Of a stretch of DNA of 34,369 bases, positions 16,280 through 24,086 are shown in pieces (within the stretch, counting starts at the first letter, position 1; the number at the start of each line of letters is the position of its first letter). Source of the DNA: Niabella sp. (GTDB lineage Bacteria; Bacteroidota; Bacteroidia; Chitinophagales; Chitinophagaceae); NCBI GenBank assembly GCA_027493055.1, contig JAPUDO010000125.1, positions 1 through 34,369 on the forward strand, in the 5' to 3' direction. The notes below the pieces were generated by a model. That model saw only the letters and a list, made by a program, of their open reading frames with translations. It did not search any database and had not been told where the DNA came from. The position numbers and the translations under genes are program-made.

Positions 16280-17437
16280 ATGCCTCATAACAACTCTCTT
16301 TTCTTGTCCCCACAAAAACGAAGCACATCCGCTATTTACCGGCTTTTACTCTTGTTGGTAGTGGCTGCCCTGTCTGCCCTGCCCTTTATCGCCACCACTA
16401 TTTCCACCCGTGCCTCCGGCATCACCCGCCCTGCTACAGAGCGTACCGAAATAAGGCCGGTGCTTACAGGCATTGTGGACAAAGTCTTATACAAAGAAGG
16501 GCAGGCCGTACAGGAAGGGGCGGTTATAGCTATTATAAGAGATGATGTATCATCGGCGCAGGAGGCAAGTAATCAATACGATATCAACCAGAGACAGCAG
16601 TTTGTACACGATTTAAAGATGCTAACCTCCCCTTCCTTCGGAGAGGGGCGGGGGGAGGCTCTGCAAAGCCCCCTATACAGGCAACAGCTCAACCGCTTTC
16701 AATACCAGTTGGCCGATCATCAGGCTTCGCTTAAAAAAGTACAGCATGAAGTAGACATGAATAATGCGCTTTTAAAAGCTAAAGTAATAGCCCCTAAAGA
16801 AGCTTTCGACAAACAGGTTGAGCATGAAAAGCTGCAGGCTGCTTATGAGGCTTTCAGGCGCAACCAGGTAGCCCAGTGGCAACAGGAACTGGTAAACTAT
16901 GAGGCAGAATTGTCGCAACTAAATGCTGCCCGCTCTAAAATACATGCAGATAAAAAGAACTATGAAATAAAAGCGCCTGTATGCGGCATTCTACAGGGCA
17001 TAAACAATTTGTATCCGGGCAATGTAGTGCAGGCCGGGCAGTCTATTGCTACACTTTCACCCCAAAGCGACCTCATTGCAGAATGCTATGTGCATACAAG
17101 AGACGTTGGCCTGTTGCGTACCGGCCAGCCAACACGGTTCCAGGTAGACGCTTTCGATTATAATTATTTCGGCATCCTTACAGGAAAAGTGATCAGTATA
17201 GATAACGACTTTACAATGGCAGACAACAATCCTGTATTTAAAGTACGCTGCAGTTTCGACACTACACAATTGCATCTGAAAAACGGTTTTACCGGACAGC
17301 TAAAGAAAGGGCTTACCCTGCAGGCACGGTTTATTATTGGTGAGCGTACGTTGTGGCAATTGCTATGGGATAATATAGACGACTGGCTGAATCCCGCAGC
17401 GCCAGGAAAGTCTTCCACTGATGATAGTGCTGATTAA
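16280..17437 (+). CDS. HlyD-family membrane fusion protein for peptide export
   Basis: A 385-residue periplasmic adaptor of the HlyD type, linking an inner-membrane exporter to a TolC channel. It has one N-terminal membrane helix (about 20-42), a first half-lipoyl strand set ('PVLTGIVDKVLYKEGQAVQEGAVIAII'), a long coiled-coil hairpin (about 140-225, 'EVDMNNALLKAKVIAPKEAF'), the second lipoyl half ('KAPVCGILQGINNLYPGNVV') and a beta-barrel. It lacks the strong C-terminal domain of RND adaptors, which fits a partner of the C39 ABC exporter downstream. A GC-rich palindrome is inserted in frame at about residues 114-127. Its expected neighbour, the exporter, is displaced by an antiparallel gene pair. 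Confidence 0.86.
   Translation: MPHNNSLFLSPQKRSTSAIYRLLLLLVVAALSALPFIATTISTRASGITRPATERTEIRPVLTGIVDKVLYKEGQAVQEGAVIAIIRDDVSSAQEASNQYDINQRQQFVHDLKMLTSPSFGEGRGEALQSPLYRQQLNRFQYQLADHQASLKKVQHEVDMNNALLKAKVIAPKEAFDKQVEHEKLQAAYEAFRRNQVAQWQQELVNYEAELSQLNAARSKIHADKKNYEIKAPVCGILQGINNLYPGNVVQAGQSIATLSPQSDLIAECYVHTRDVGLLRTGQPTRFQVDAFDYNYFGILTGKVISIDNDFTMADNNPVFKVRCSFDTTQLHLKNGFTGQLKKGLTLQARFIIGERTLWQLLWDNIDDWLNPAAPGKSSTDDSAD
16621..16660 (+). repeat. GC-rich palindromic element inside the HlyD coding sequence
   Basis: Outer arms CCTCCCC (16626-16632) and GGGGAGG (16652-16658). An inner hairpin CCCCTTCC/GAGAGGGG closes on a TTCG tetraloop (16637-16640). It is translated in frame as 'TSPSFGEGRGEA'. I recall very similar palindromes between and inside genes of other Bacteroidota. 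Confidence 0.7.
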
Positions 17438-17523
17438 AACATAACACTAATAACAGATGATATCAGCGAAAACCTGCACCATTCACAGGACAGAATAGTA
17501 GATTGTTCACCAACAAAAATAAA

Positions 17524-17862
17524 TCAGATGATAACCTGTATTTCAGATGGCCATAAAACCAATAGCCGATGGCTGAGGAGTAGCTGCTCAATATCAGGAG
17601 CTAATTTTAAAAAAGTATCGAAAAGTACCTGGTTGTTGCAGTTACCTAAACGAAATAAAACGATTTTGGGAATTGTATTCAATTGCAATGCCCTGTAATA
17701 AAAATCCTTATCGCGTGTAAGAATAACATAGTCATTTTTTAAGGCTATGTCCCAAACTTCATTATCCGGCAAACTGGCAGAATAATCATGCACAAAAACA
17801 AAACGAAATGAATGTAACTCTGAAAAATTTTTTGGCAGGTTTACGTCAACAAAATAAGTCAT
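17524..17862 (-). CDS. DUF5615 PIN-like protein, probable toxin
   Basis: A 112-residue protein of the DUF5615/Mut7-C-like PIN-related group, paired in many genomes with DUF433. The N-terminal 'FVDVNLPKNF' corresponds to the family's DENLP, with Asp retained and Val for Glu. 'NDYVILTRDKDFYYRAL' holds the conserved second acidic motif, and 'PKIVLFRLGNCNNQ' the third. These acidic residues would form a metal site for RNA cleavage if it acts as a PIN-type nuclease, which is inference. Its ATG overlaps the stop of the DUF433 gene by 4 bases. The pair runs against the surrounding export genes. Confidence 0.78.
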   Translation of the reverse strand: MTYFVDVNLPKNFSELHSFRFVFVHDYSASLPDNEVWDIALKNDYVILTRDKDFYYRALQLNTIPKIVLFRLGNCNNQVLFDTFLKLAPDIEQLLLSHRLLVLWPSEIQVII

Positions 17863-18104
17863 GCAGAATGGAGTAAAACATTACTGGATACAGGTGTCAG
17901 GTCAGACAGCCTTGCGGCATACAAAAGGCAGGCCTGCAAGTCTTCTTTTTCCAAAAAAGGAAAGGCCTTTAGAATATCATCGGTACTATCCCCTCCCGAA
18001 AGGTGTTCCAATATCATACTAACCGTAATACGCAAGCCCCTGATGGTGGGTTTACCACCACAAATACCAGGAACAATTGTAATTCTATTTAATAATTCAT
18101 CCAT
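17859..18104 (-). CDS. DUF433 protein, probable antitoxin
   Basis: An 81-residue DUF433 protein, a small winged-helix-like family found as the antitoxin or regulator partner of DUF5615. The core 'RITIVPGICGGKPTIRGLRI' followed by 'ILEHLSGGDSTDDILKAFPF' is diagnostic. The frame is open 20 codons further upstream, but the family begins at MDELLNRITI, so I placed the start at 18104. This leaves 19 bases to the divergent exporter start at 18124. Likely autoregulated through that gap, which would also touch the exporter's promoter. Confidence 0.82.
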   Translation of the reverse strand: MDELLNRITIVPGICGGKPTIRGLRITVSMILEHLSGGDSTDDILKAFPFLEKEDLQACLLYAARLSDLTPVSSNVLLHSA

Positions 18105-18123
18105 ACAAACTATATTTTCATCA

Positions 18124-20289
18124 GTGAAGTTACGAAAAGAGCTTAAAATCAAACAAAGAGACATAACTGATTGCGGCGCGGCCTGCCTGGCTTCTATTGC
18201 AGCCTTTTATAAACTAAAGCTACCTGTAAGCCGCATACGCCAATATGCAGGTACTGATAAGCGCGGCACTAACGTGCTGGGACTTATAGAAGCCGCTGAA
18301 AAGCTGGGGTTCCAGGCTAAAGGAGCTAAAGGTTCCTTTGAGAGCCTGTTCAAAATACCATTACCAGCCATTACACATCTGGTATTAAAAAACGGGATGC
18401 ATCATTATGTGGTTATTTACAAAGCCACAAAAAAGCATATCGGAATTATGGACCCCGCTGATGGACGGGTTCAGAAGAAAACGCATGATGAATTTAAAGA
18501 AATATGGAGCGGAGTGATTATATTAATGATGCCTTATGAAAGCTTTGCAACTGGAAATGAAAAAACATCCAATATAAAAAGGTTCTGGGAACTAATAAAG
18601 CCTCATAGAGTTATAATGATGCAAGCCTTAGCCGGAGCAATTGTTTACACCATCCTGGGACTTTCTACTTCCATCTATATACAAAAAATTATTGATTTTG
18701 TATTAGTGGAGGGTAATACAAGATTACTTAATCTGCTCAGTGTGGCTATGATTGTAATACTTATTTTCCAGTTGCTGATTGGCTATTATAAATCACTTTT
18801 TGCATTACAAACAGGTCAAAACATAGATGCAAGGCTTATATTGGGTTACTACAAGCACCTGCTGAAATTACCACAGCGTTTTTTTGATACCATGCGCGTT
18901 GGTGAAATTATCAGCCGGGTAAATGATGCCGTTAAAATAAGATTATTTATAAACGATATAGCATTAAGCATCATTGTAAATGTATTGACACTGCTATTCT
19001 CAATAGCACTGATGTTCTTATACTACTGGAGACTGGCACTTGTTATACTGGCTATAATCCCCATATACGCCTTGCTCTATTTCATCAGTAATAAGATCAA
19101 TAAAAAATGGCAGCGCATGCTAATGGAAGACAGCGCCGGGCTGGAAACCCAACTGGTAGAAAGCCTGAACGCCGTTGGTACTATAAAAAGATTTGGCTTG
19201 GAGTCCTATGCTAACGATAAAACGGAGAACAGGTTTTATAAGCTGCTGCAAACAATATATAAAACAGGCGTGTACGGCCTGTACACTGGCAATGCGTCCG
19301 AATTTTTCACACGACTTTTTACCATTATCTTACTTTGGACAGGTAGTTATTTCGTTGTCAACAGGGAATTATCGCCCGGCGAGCTGCTTTCATTTTATGC
19401 GCTGACAGGATACCTTACCGGCCCTGCAGCCTCGCTTATCGGTGCCAATCGCAGCATACAGGACGCATTGATCGCATCTGACCGGCTGTTTGAGATCATT
19501 GACCTGGAAACAGAACAAAACAATGAAAGCAAAGTAACCCTCACTCCGGCCAATACAGGCAATATTAAGTTTCAAAACGTTTCTTTCCGTTACGGTACCC
19601 GCACACAGGTATTCAAAAACCTGAGTATGATAATTGAAAAAGGCAAAAGCACCGCTATAGTAGGAGAAAGTGGAAGCGGCAAGTCCACTTTAATCTCTCT
19701 GATGCAGAACCTGTACCCGTTAAGTGAAGGCAGCATTTTTATCGGCGACTATGATTTGAAATACATAAACAATAACAGCCTGAGAGAAACTATAGGCGTA
19801 GTGCCGCAACATATTGATCTTTTCGCCGGTAGTGTTATCGAAAATATTGCTATCGGAGATAGCGAGCCCGATATGCAAAAGATATTAAGCTTATCCCATT
19901 TAACGGGCGTTAATGATTTTATAGAAAAACTGCCCAATACCTATCACACCTTTATCAGTGAACAGGGAGTGAACTTTTCCGGAGGCGAAAGGCAAAGGCT
20001 GGCAATAGCCCGTGCACTGTACCGCAATCCCGGAATACTTATTTTAGATGAAGCCACCAGCAACCTGGATCCGGCCAGTGAAAATCAAATCCGCCGGGTA
20101 TTGGACTGGTATAGCAACCAGGGAAAAACCATTATTATCATAGCCCACCGGTTATCCACTATAAAAAGTTGCGATACTATTTTAGTTTTGCAGAACGGCG
20201 TTTTAGCAGAATGTGGTACTCATGAAACATTGCTGGCTGCCCAAAACGTTTATGCCCGTTTATGGCAGTATCACACAGGAAATATTTAA
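18124..20289 (+). CDS. peptidase-containing ABC exporter (C39 domain, double-glycine cutting)
   Basis: A 721-residue exporter that removes double-glycine leaders and moves the peptide across the inner membrane. The N-terminal C39 peptidase has Cys17 in 'DITDCGAACLA', His94 in 'MHHYVVIY' and Asp110 in 'MDPADG'. About six membrane helices follow (roughly 160-420). The ATPase has Walker A GESGSGKST at 514-522, signature FSGGE near 619 and Walker B ending LILDEATSNLD near 640-650. I chose the GTG at 18124: the domain begins a few residues later, and the earlier in-frame ATG at 18043 lies inside the DUF433 gene and adds a non-homologous stretch. Partners are the HlyD and TolC genes; substrates are probably the two peptides. 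Confidence 0.92.
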   Translation: MKLRKELKIKQRDITDCGAACLASIAAFYKLKLPVSRIRQYAGTDKRGTNVLGLIEAAEKLGFQAKGAKGSFESLFKIPLPAITHLVLKNGMHHYVVIYKATKKHIGIMDPADGRVQKKTHDEFKEIWSGVIILMMPYESFATGNEKTSNIKRFWELIKPHRVIMMQALAGAIVYTILGLSTSIYIQKIIDFVLVEGNTRLLNLLSVAMIVILIFQLLIGYYKSLFALQTGQNIDARLILGYYKHLLKLPQRFFDTMRVGEIISRVNDAVKIRLFINDIALSIIVNVLTLLFSIALMFLYYWRLALVILAIIPIYALLYFISNKINKKWQRMLMEDSAGLETQLVESLNAVGTIKRFGLESYANDKTENRFYKLLQTIYKTGVYGLYTGNASEFFTRLFTIILLWTGSYFVVNRELSPGELLSFYALTGYLTGPAASLIGANRSIQDALIASDRLFEIIDLETEQNNESKVTLTPANTGNIKFQNVSFRYGTRTQVFKNLSMIIEKGKSTAIVGESGSGKSTLISLMQNLYPLSEGSIFIGDYDLKYINNNSLRETIGVVPQHIDLFAGSVIENIAIGDSEPDMQKILSLSHLTGVNDFIEKLPNTYHTFISEQGVNFSGGERQRLAIARALYRNPGILILDEATSNLDPASENQIRRVLDWYSNQGKTIIIIAHRLSTIKSCDTILVLQNGVLAECGTHETLLAAQNVYARLWQYHTGNI

Positions 20290-20366
20290 ATTTTTAGGAT
20301 AGTGTATCAGAAAATGTACAAATTCTTGATTCTATTGTATTTTTACCATTAACTATTTAGTACTTT

Positions 20367-21794
20367 ATGAAAAAGGGGTTGGTTGTATTGATTATAAGCA
20401 TGTTTTCAATGGCTGTTCAGGCCCAGGAAAAATGGAACCTTAAACAGTGTGTGGATTATGCCATCTCCAATAATATATCGGTGAAGCAGGCTGATGTGCA
20501 GGCCCGTTTTGATAAGCTTACCCACCATCAAAGCACCCTGGCGCTTTACCCAAGGATCAGCAGCCAGCATAGCACGGGGTTTCAGTTTGGACGTTCTATT
20601 GACCCTACCTCCAACCAGTTTACCACCAACCAGATATTATTTGCCAACCACGGGTTGGACCTGGGGCTGGACCTGTTTAATTGGTTCAGTAAAAAAAACA
20701 CCATAAAAGCTAACGAATACCTGGCGCAGGCAAGCGTTGCCAGGCTTGAAAAAGCTAAAAATGACGTGGCGCTCAATGTAGCTAATGCCTACCTGGCAGC
20801 GCTGTTAAATAAGGAGCAGATCAATATCAGCAAAGTTCAGGTAGCGCAGAGCCGGGAACAGGTAGATTTAATCAGCAAGCAGGTAGATGCCGGCGCCCTC
20901 CCCGAACTGAATCTTGCCGAAACGCAAACACAATATGCTACTGACAGCTCCAACCTTATAACAGCGCAAACCAATTATATCCTGTCTTTACTTCAATTAA
21001 AGGCTTTGCTGAACCTTGAAGCCGATGCGCCTTTCGATATTGAAGTGCCGCCGGTAGCATCTATTCCTGTTGAGCCTTTATCAGCTTTAGATCCTGCTGT
21101 GGTTTACCAGTCTGCGCTGGAAAATCTGCCCCAGCAAAAAATAAATAACCTGAACCTGAAGGCCAGTGAAAAAAATGTGGCCATAGCCAAAGCGGGCTTA
21201 TATCCCTCCCTATCATTTTTCGGCGGTCTTAACTCCCGCTATTCCAATGCCCAGAAAAAGATTGCCAGCAGCTTTCAAACAATAGACATGCCTGTTGGAA
21301 GTGTACATATAAATGGTATCAGCTACCCGGTCATCTCGCCCGTTAACCAGCCAGCGGGATATGACAGGAATACTTATTTCAGGCAGCTGAATAATAACTT
21401 TAGCCAGAATGCAGGTATAGGGCTGAGCATCCCGATCTTTAACGGCGGAATGGCCCGTATCAACTGGCAAAAAGCAAAGCTGGATGTAGAAAACCAGCAG
21501 CTGCTGAAAGAGCAGGATACCCGTACCCTTAAACAGGATATTTACCAGGCGCATACCAATGCAGTGGCCGCTATTGAAAAATATAATGCCACCCGCATAG
21601 CGGTAGAGTCGGCACAAAAAGCCTATGACTTTGCCAGGAAGAGATTTGACGTAGGATTGCTGCAACCCATTGACCTTATATTGAATCAGAATAATTTATT
21701 CAGGGCTAAAATAAATATGGTATCGGCCCAGTACGATTATGTATTTAAAATGAAACTGCTGGAGTTTTACAAAGGGCTGGGGCTGAAGCTGTGA
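20367..21794 (+). CDS. TolC-family outer membrane efflux protein
   Basis: A 475-residue outer-membrane channel protein. It has a Sec signal peptide with cleavage after 'MAVQAQ' (about residue 20), then two repeats of the outer-membrane efflux protein domain, each rich in long helices ('DVALNVANAYLAALLNKEQI', 'YPSLSFFGGLNSRY', 'GLSIPIFNGG', 'RFDVGLLQPIDLI'). Trimers would form the trans-envelope tunnel. It follows the C39 exporter after 77 bases and so completes a type I system; it may be shared with the second adaptor downstream. Confidence 0.9.
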   Translation: MKKGLVVLIISMFSMAVQAQEKWNLKQCVDYAISNNISVKQADVQARFDKLTHHQSTLALYPRISSQHSTGFQFGRSIDPTSNQFTTNQILFANHGLDLGLDLFNWFSKKNTIKANEYLAQASVARLEKAKNDVALNVANAYLAALLNKEQINISKVQVAQSREQVDLISKQVDAGALPELNLAETQTQYATDSSNLITAQTNYILSLLQLKALLNLEADAPFDIEVPPVASIPVEPLSALDPAVVYQSALENLPQQKINNLNLKASEKNVAIAKAGLYPSLSFFGGLNSRYSNAQKKIASSFQTIDMPVGSVHINGISYPVISPVNQPAGYDRNTYFRQLNNNFSQNAGIGLSIPIFNGGMARINWQKAKLDVENQQLLKEQDTRTLKQDIYQAHTNAVAAIEKYNATRIAVESAQKAYDFARKRFDVGLLQPIDLILNQNNLFRAKINMVSAQYDYVFKMKLLEFYKGLGLKL

Positions 21795-21799
21795 GTAAA

Positions 21800-21841
21800 A
21801 ATGATGTACGGTATACGGTGTACGATATATGGTATACGATG
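21800..21841. repeat. degenerate heptanucleotide array A between the TolC and adaptor genes
   Basis: Six 7-base units with consensus TAYGRTR: AATGATG, TACGGTA, TACGGTG, TACGATA, TATGGTA, TACGATG. It begins five bases after the TolC stop. Confidence 0.8.
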
Positions 21842-21860
21842 TGTGAATTTCGGACATATC

Positions 21861-21881
21861 AACTATGAACTATAAACTATA
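21861..21881. repeat. heptanucleotide array B before the MacA-type adaptor
   Basis: Three units AACTATG, AACTATA, AACTATA, ending six bases before the GTG start of the adaptor gene. Confidence 0.7.
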
Positions 21882-21887
21882 TAAAAA

Positions 21888-23249
21888 GTGAACAAACGTT
21901 GGCAAAAAATATTGATCATTGGGGCGGCTGTTATTGGCGCGGCTTTCATTGTTTTGGTAAATCTTAATAAAGGCAAGAATGCAGTCCTTGTTACTGCTGA
22001 AAAGGCTGCAGCCCGGTCTATTACAGAAACAGTAACGGCAAGCGGGCAAATATACCCCGAGTATGAAGTAAAGATCAGTCCCGATATAAGTGGCGAGGTA
22101 ACTGAGCTTACCGTTGCTGAGGGCGACAGCGTTACCAGGGGGCAGGTGCTGGCACGGGTATACGCCGATGTGTATGCCTTGCAAAGAGACGAAGCTGCCG
22201 CGCGGGTAAGCCAGTCGCAGGCTACTGTAGCCAACAGCAAAGCGGCCCAGGGCGCACTGAAAGCTACCCTGGATCAGGCCCAGCAACAGTACGACAGGAA
22301 TAAAAAGCTGTTTGATGAAAAAGTAATTTCAAAAGCCGAGTTTGAGCAGTTTGACGCTGCGCTGGCTTCGGCAAAAGCCAATTATAATGCAGCCTTAGAA
22401 AATATCCGCAGCCTGCAGGCAGGCGTTCAATCTTCACAAACAGGTCTTACTTCGGCTAATAAAACTTTAAGCAGGGCTACTATTGTAGCGCCTATAAGCG
22501 GTATTGTATCTTCCTTAAAAATAGAAAAGGGAGAGCGCGTTGTGGGTACCGCCCAAATGGCCGGAACAGAAATGATGACGGTTGCTGATATGAACAGTAT
22601 GGAAGTAAGGGTTGATGTAGGCGAGAACGATATTGTGAAAGTGAGCATAGGGGATATGGCCGATGTGGAAGTAGATGCTTATAACGACAGAAAATTTAAG
22701 GGAATTGTTACCAAGATCGCAAGCAGTGTAAAATCGTCTGGTGCCGTAGCCTCCAGCACCGAAGTTACCAATTATGAAGTGAGGATACGCCTCGACAAAT
22801 CATCTTACCAGGATCTGCTTAAAGCAAGTGGCAAAAACAGGTTTCCCTTCAGGCCGGGCATGAACGCAAGAGCCGACATTAAAACCAGGCAAAAAGACAA
22901 TGTAATTTCAGTGCCTATTGCCTCGGTAAACGCGCGTATAAAGGATAGTGACAAAAGCATTGCCGAAGCTAAAAAAGACAAGTCCGCCGCTAATACCACC
23001 GATGCCGCTGAAAGCGAAAGCGCGAATAATGATATGGAAGAAGTGGTGTTCATGGTTATGAAAGATGGCGTGGTAAAAAAACGCGTGGTAAAAACAGGCA
23101 TACAGGATATTAATTATATTGAGGTTACCAAAGGAATACAGGCAGGAGACCTGATTGTTACGGGCCCTTACAGCGTGATCAGCCAGACCTTAAAAGACGG
23201 GGACAAAGTAAAAGTGGTGAATAAGGACGAATTGTTTAAGAAAAAATAA
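21888..23249 (+). CDS. MacA/RND-type periplasmic adaptor
   Basis: A 453-residue periplasmic adaptor with a GTG start; no ATG near the N-terminus is in frame. A signal-anchor helix (about 7-24) is followed by the lipoyl half 'VKISPDISGEVTELTVAEGD', a long coiled-coil hairpin (about 95-190), the second lipoyl half 'RATIVAPISGIVSSLKIEKG', a beta-barrel with 'MEVRVDVGENDIVKVSIGD' and a C-terminal membrane-proximal domain ('VVKTGIQDINYIEVTKG'). The domain order is MacA-like. MacA adaptors normally sit beside a MacB permease, but none follows; the next gene, 6 bases on, is a VOC protein. A Lys/Ala/Asn-rich insert lies at about 355-380. Confidence 0.88.
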   Translation: MNKRWQKILIIGAAVIGAAFIVLVNLNKGKNAVLVTAEKAAARSITETVTASGQIYPEYEVKISPDISGEVTELTVAEGDSVTRGQVLARVYADVYALQRDEAAARVSQSQATVANSKAAQGALKATLDQAQQQYDRNKKLFDEKVISKAEFEQFDAALASAKANYNAALENIRSLQAGVQSSQTGLTSANKTLSRATIVAPISGIVSSLKIEKGERVVGTAQMAGTEMMTVADMNSMEVRVDVGENDIVKVSIGDMADVEVDAYNDRKFKGIVTKIASSVKSSGAVASSTEVTNYEVRIRLDKSSYQDLLKASGKNRFPFRPGMNARADIKTRQKDNVISVPIASVNARIKDSDKSIAEAKKDKSAANTTDAAESESANNDMEEVVFMVMKDGVVKKRVVKTGIQDINYIEVTKGIQAGDLIVTGPYSVISQTLKDGDKVKVVNKDELFKKK

Positions 23250-23255
23250 TACATT

Positions 23256-23723
23256 ATGCTTAAAGGTATTTTCACCTTTACACTTACATTTTTGATGATA
23301 TGCGCAACCTGTGCGCAGGATACGGCCAGGCCCAAAGCTGTTTTAAACCACCAGGCTTTGTATGTGCAGGATTTAGGGCGTGCAGCTGCCTTTTACAAAA
23401 ACATTATTGGCCTGGAGCAAATAGATGAGCCTTTTAAGATAGGAAAGCATGTATGGCTTAAAACCGGGCCGCACACATCGCTGCATCTTATATTGGGCGC
23501 ACCTGCCAAAAAGGAATACTATAAGAACCATCATATTTGCTTTAGCGTGCCTTCGCTTGAAGCGTTCATTAAAATCTTAAAAAAGAACAAGATCAGCTGG
23601 GAAGATGCCGGGGGTAAAAAAGATACGGTAACTGCCCGGCCCGATGGTATACAGCAGCTATGGATACAGGATCCTGATGGCTATTGGCTGGAGATCAATA
23701 ATGATCAGCAAGGCTTTGAATAA
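23256..23723 (+). CDS. exported VOC-fold (glyoxalase-like) protein
   Basis: A 155-residue protein of the vicinal-oxygen-chelate superfamily with an N-terminal signal peptide (cleavage near 'TCAQ', residue 21), so it is probably periplasmic, which is unusual for this family. 'LNHQALYVQDLGRAAAFYKN' is the standard opening with a candidate metal His, 'SLHLIL' and 'HHICFSV' supply more His, and 'YWLEINN' ends with the usual metal Glu. The metal site looks complete. The substrate is not predictable; relatives are lyases, dioxygenases and resistance proteins. Co-transcribed with the adaptor (6-base gap). Confidence 0.84.
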   Translation: MLKGIFTFTLTFLMICATCAQDTARPKAVLNHQALYVQDLGRAAAFYKNIIGLEQIDEPFKIGKHVWLKTGPHTSLHLILGAPAKKEYYKNHHICFSVPSLEAFIKILKKNKISWEDAGGKKDTVTARPDGIQQLWIQDPDGYWLEINNDQQGFE

Positions 23724-23744
23724 TCAGCAAAAGAGAGGTGTATT

Positions 23745-23793
23745 TATATCGCTGCAAGCGATATAATAAACGCCTGAGACGAAGCACGTCTCA
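23745..23793. repeat. two-hairpin element, copy 2
   Basis: Hairpin 1: arms TATATCGCT (23745-23753) and AGCGATATA (23757-23765), loop GCA. Hairpin 2: arms TGAGACG (23775-23781) and CGTCTCA (23787-23793), loop AAGCA. It lies between convergent genes, so one hairpin may also terminate transcription. Compared with copy 1, both stems differ by paired changes. Confidence 0.65.
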
Positions 23794-23804
23794 AGCAGAG
23801 CTGT

Positions 23805-24086
23805 TTACATCACCGGCCTGAGGTAATACTCAAACAGCAAATCATTGCCCAGCTCACCAGCTGCATCTTCAAACAAGGTGATGAGTTTTTCAAAAGTTTC
23901 CAACTGGCTCATCGACATATTGATAAACCGGACGGACAAAGGCAATTCAATATCACCGGTGATACAATCCCAAAGAGCGTCTAAATTGTTTCCGAAATAT
24001 TCAGGCAGGTCGAGCTCCCGCTTTGCAATAAGATAAAAATCGCTCATAGAGCCTATCCTTTCAAAATCAAATATCACCTGTTTCAT
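23805..24086 (-). CDS. barstar-family ribonuclease inhibitor
   Basis: A 93-residue barstar homologue, the cytosolic inhibitor of barnase-type ribonucleases. The core 'LPEYFGNNLDALWDCITGDI' matches the barstar helix that plugs the barnase active site, including the Asp residues equivalent to Asp35 and Asp39. Its ATG overlaps the stop of the ribonuclease gene by 4 bases, so toxin and inhibitor are translationally coupled, with the toxin first. The length matches Bacillus barstar (about 90 residues). Confidence 0.9.
   Translation of the reverse strand: MKQVIFDFERIGSMSDFYLIAKRELDLPEYFGNNLDALWDCITGDIELPLSVRFINMSMSQLETFEKLITLFEDAAGELGNDLLFEYYLRPVM

Noticed and set aside
18043-18123. An upstream ATG extending the C39 exporter by 27 residues.
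   Set aside because: The extension lies inside the DUF433 gene, has no family similarity, and the peptidase domain starts just after the GTG at 18124.
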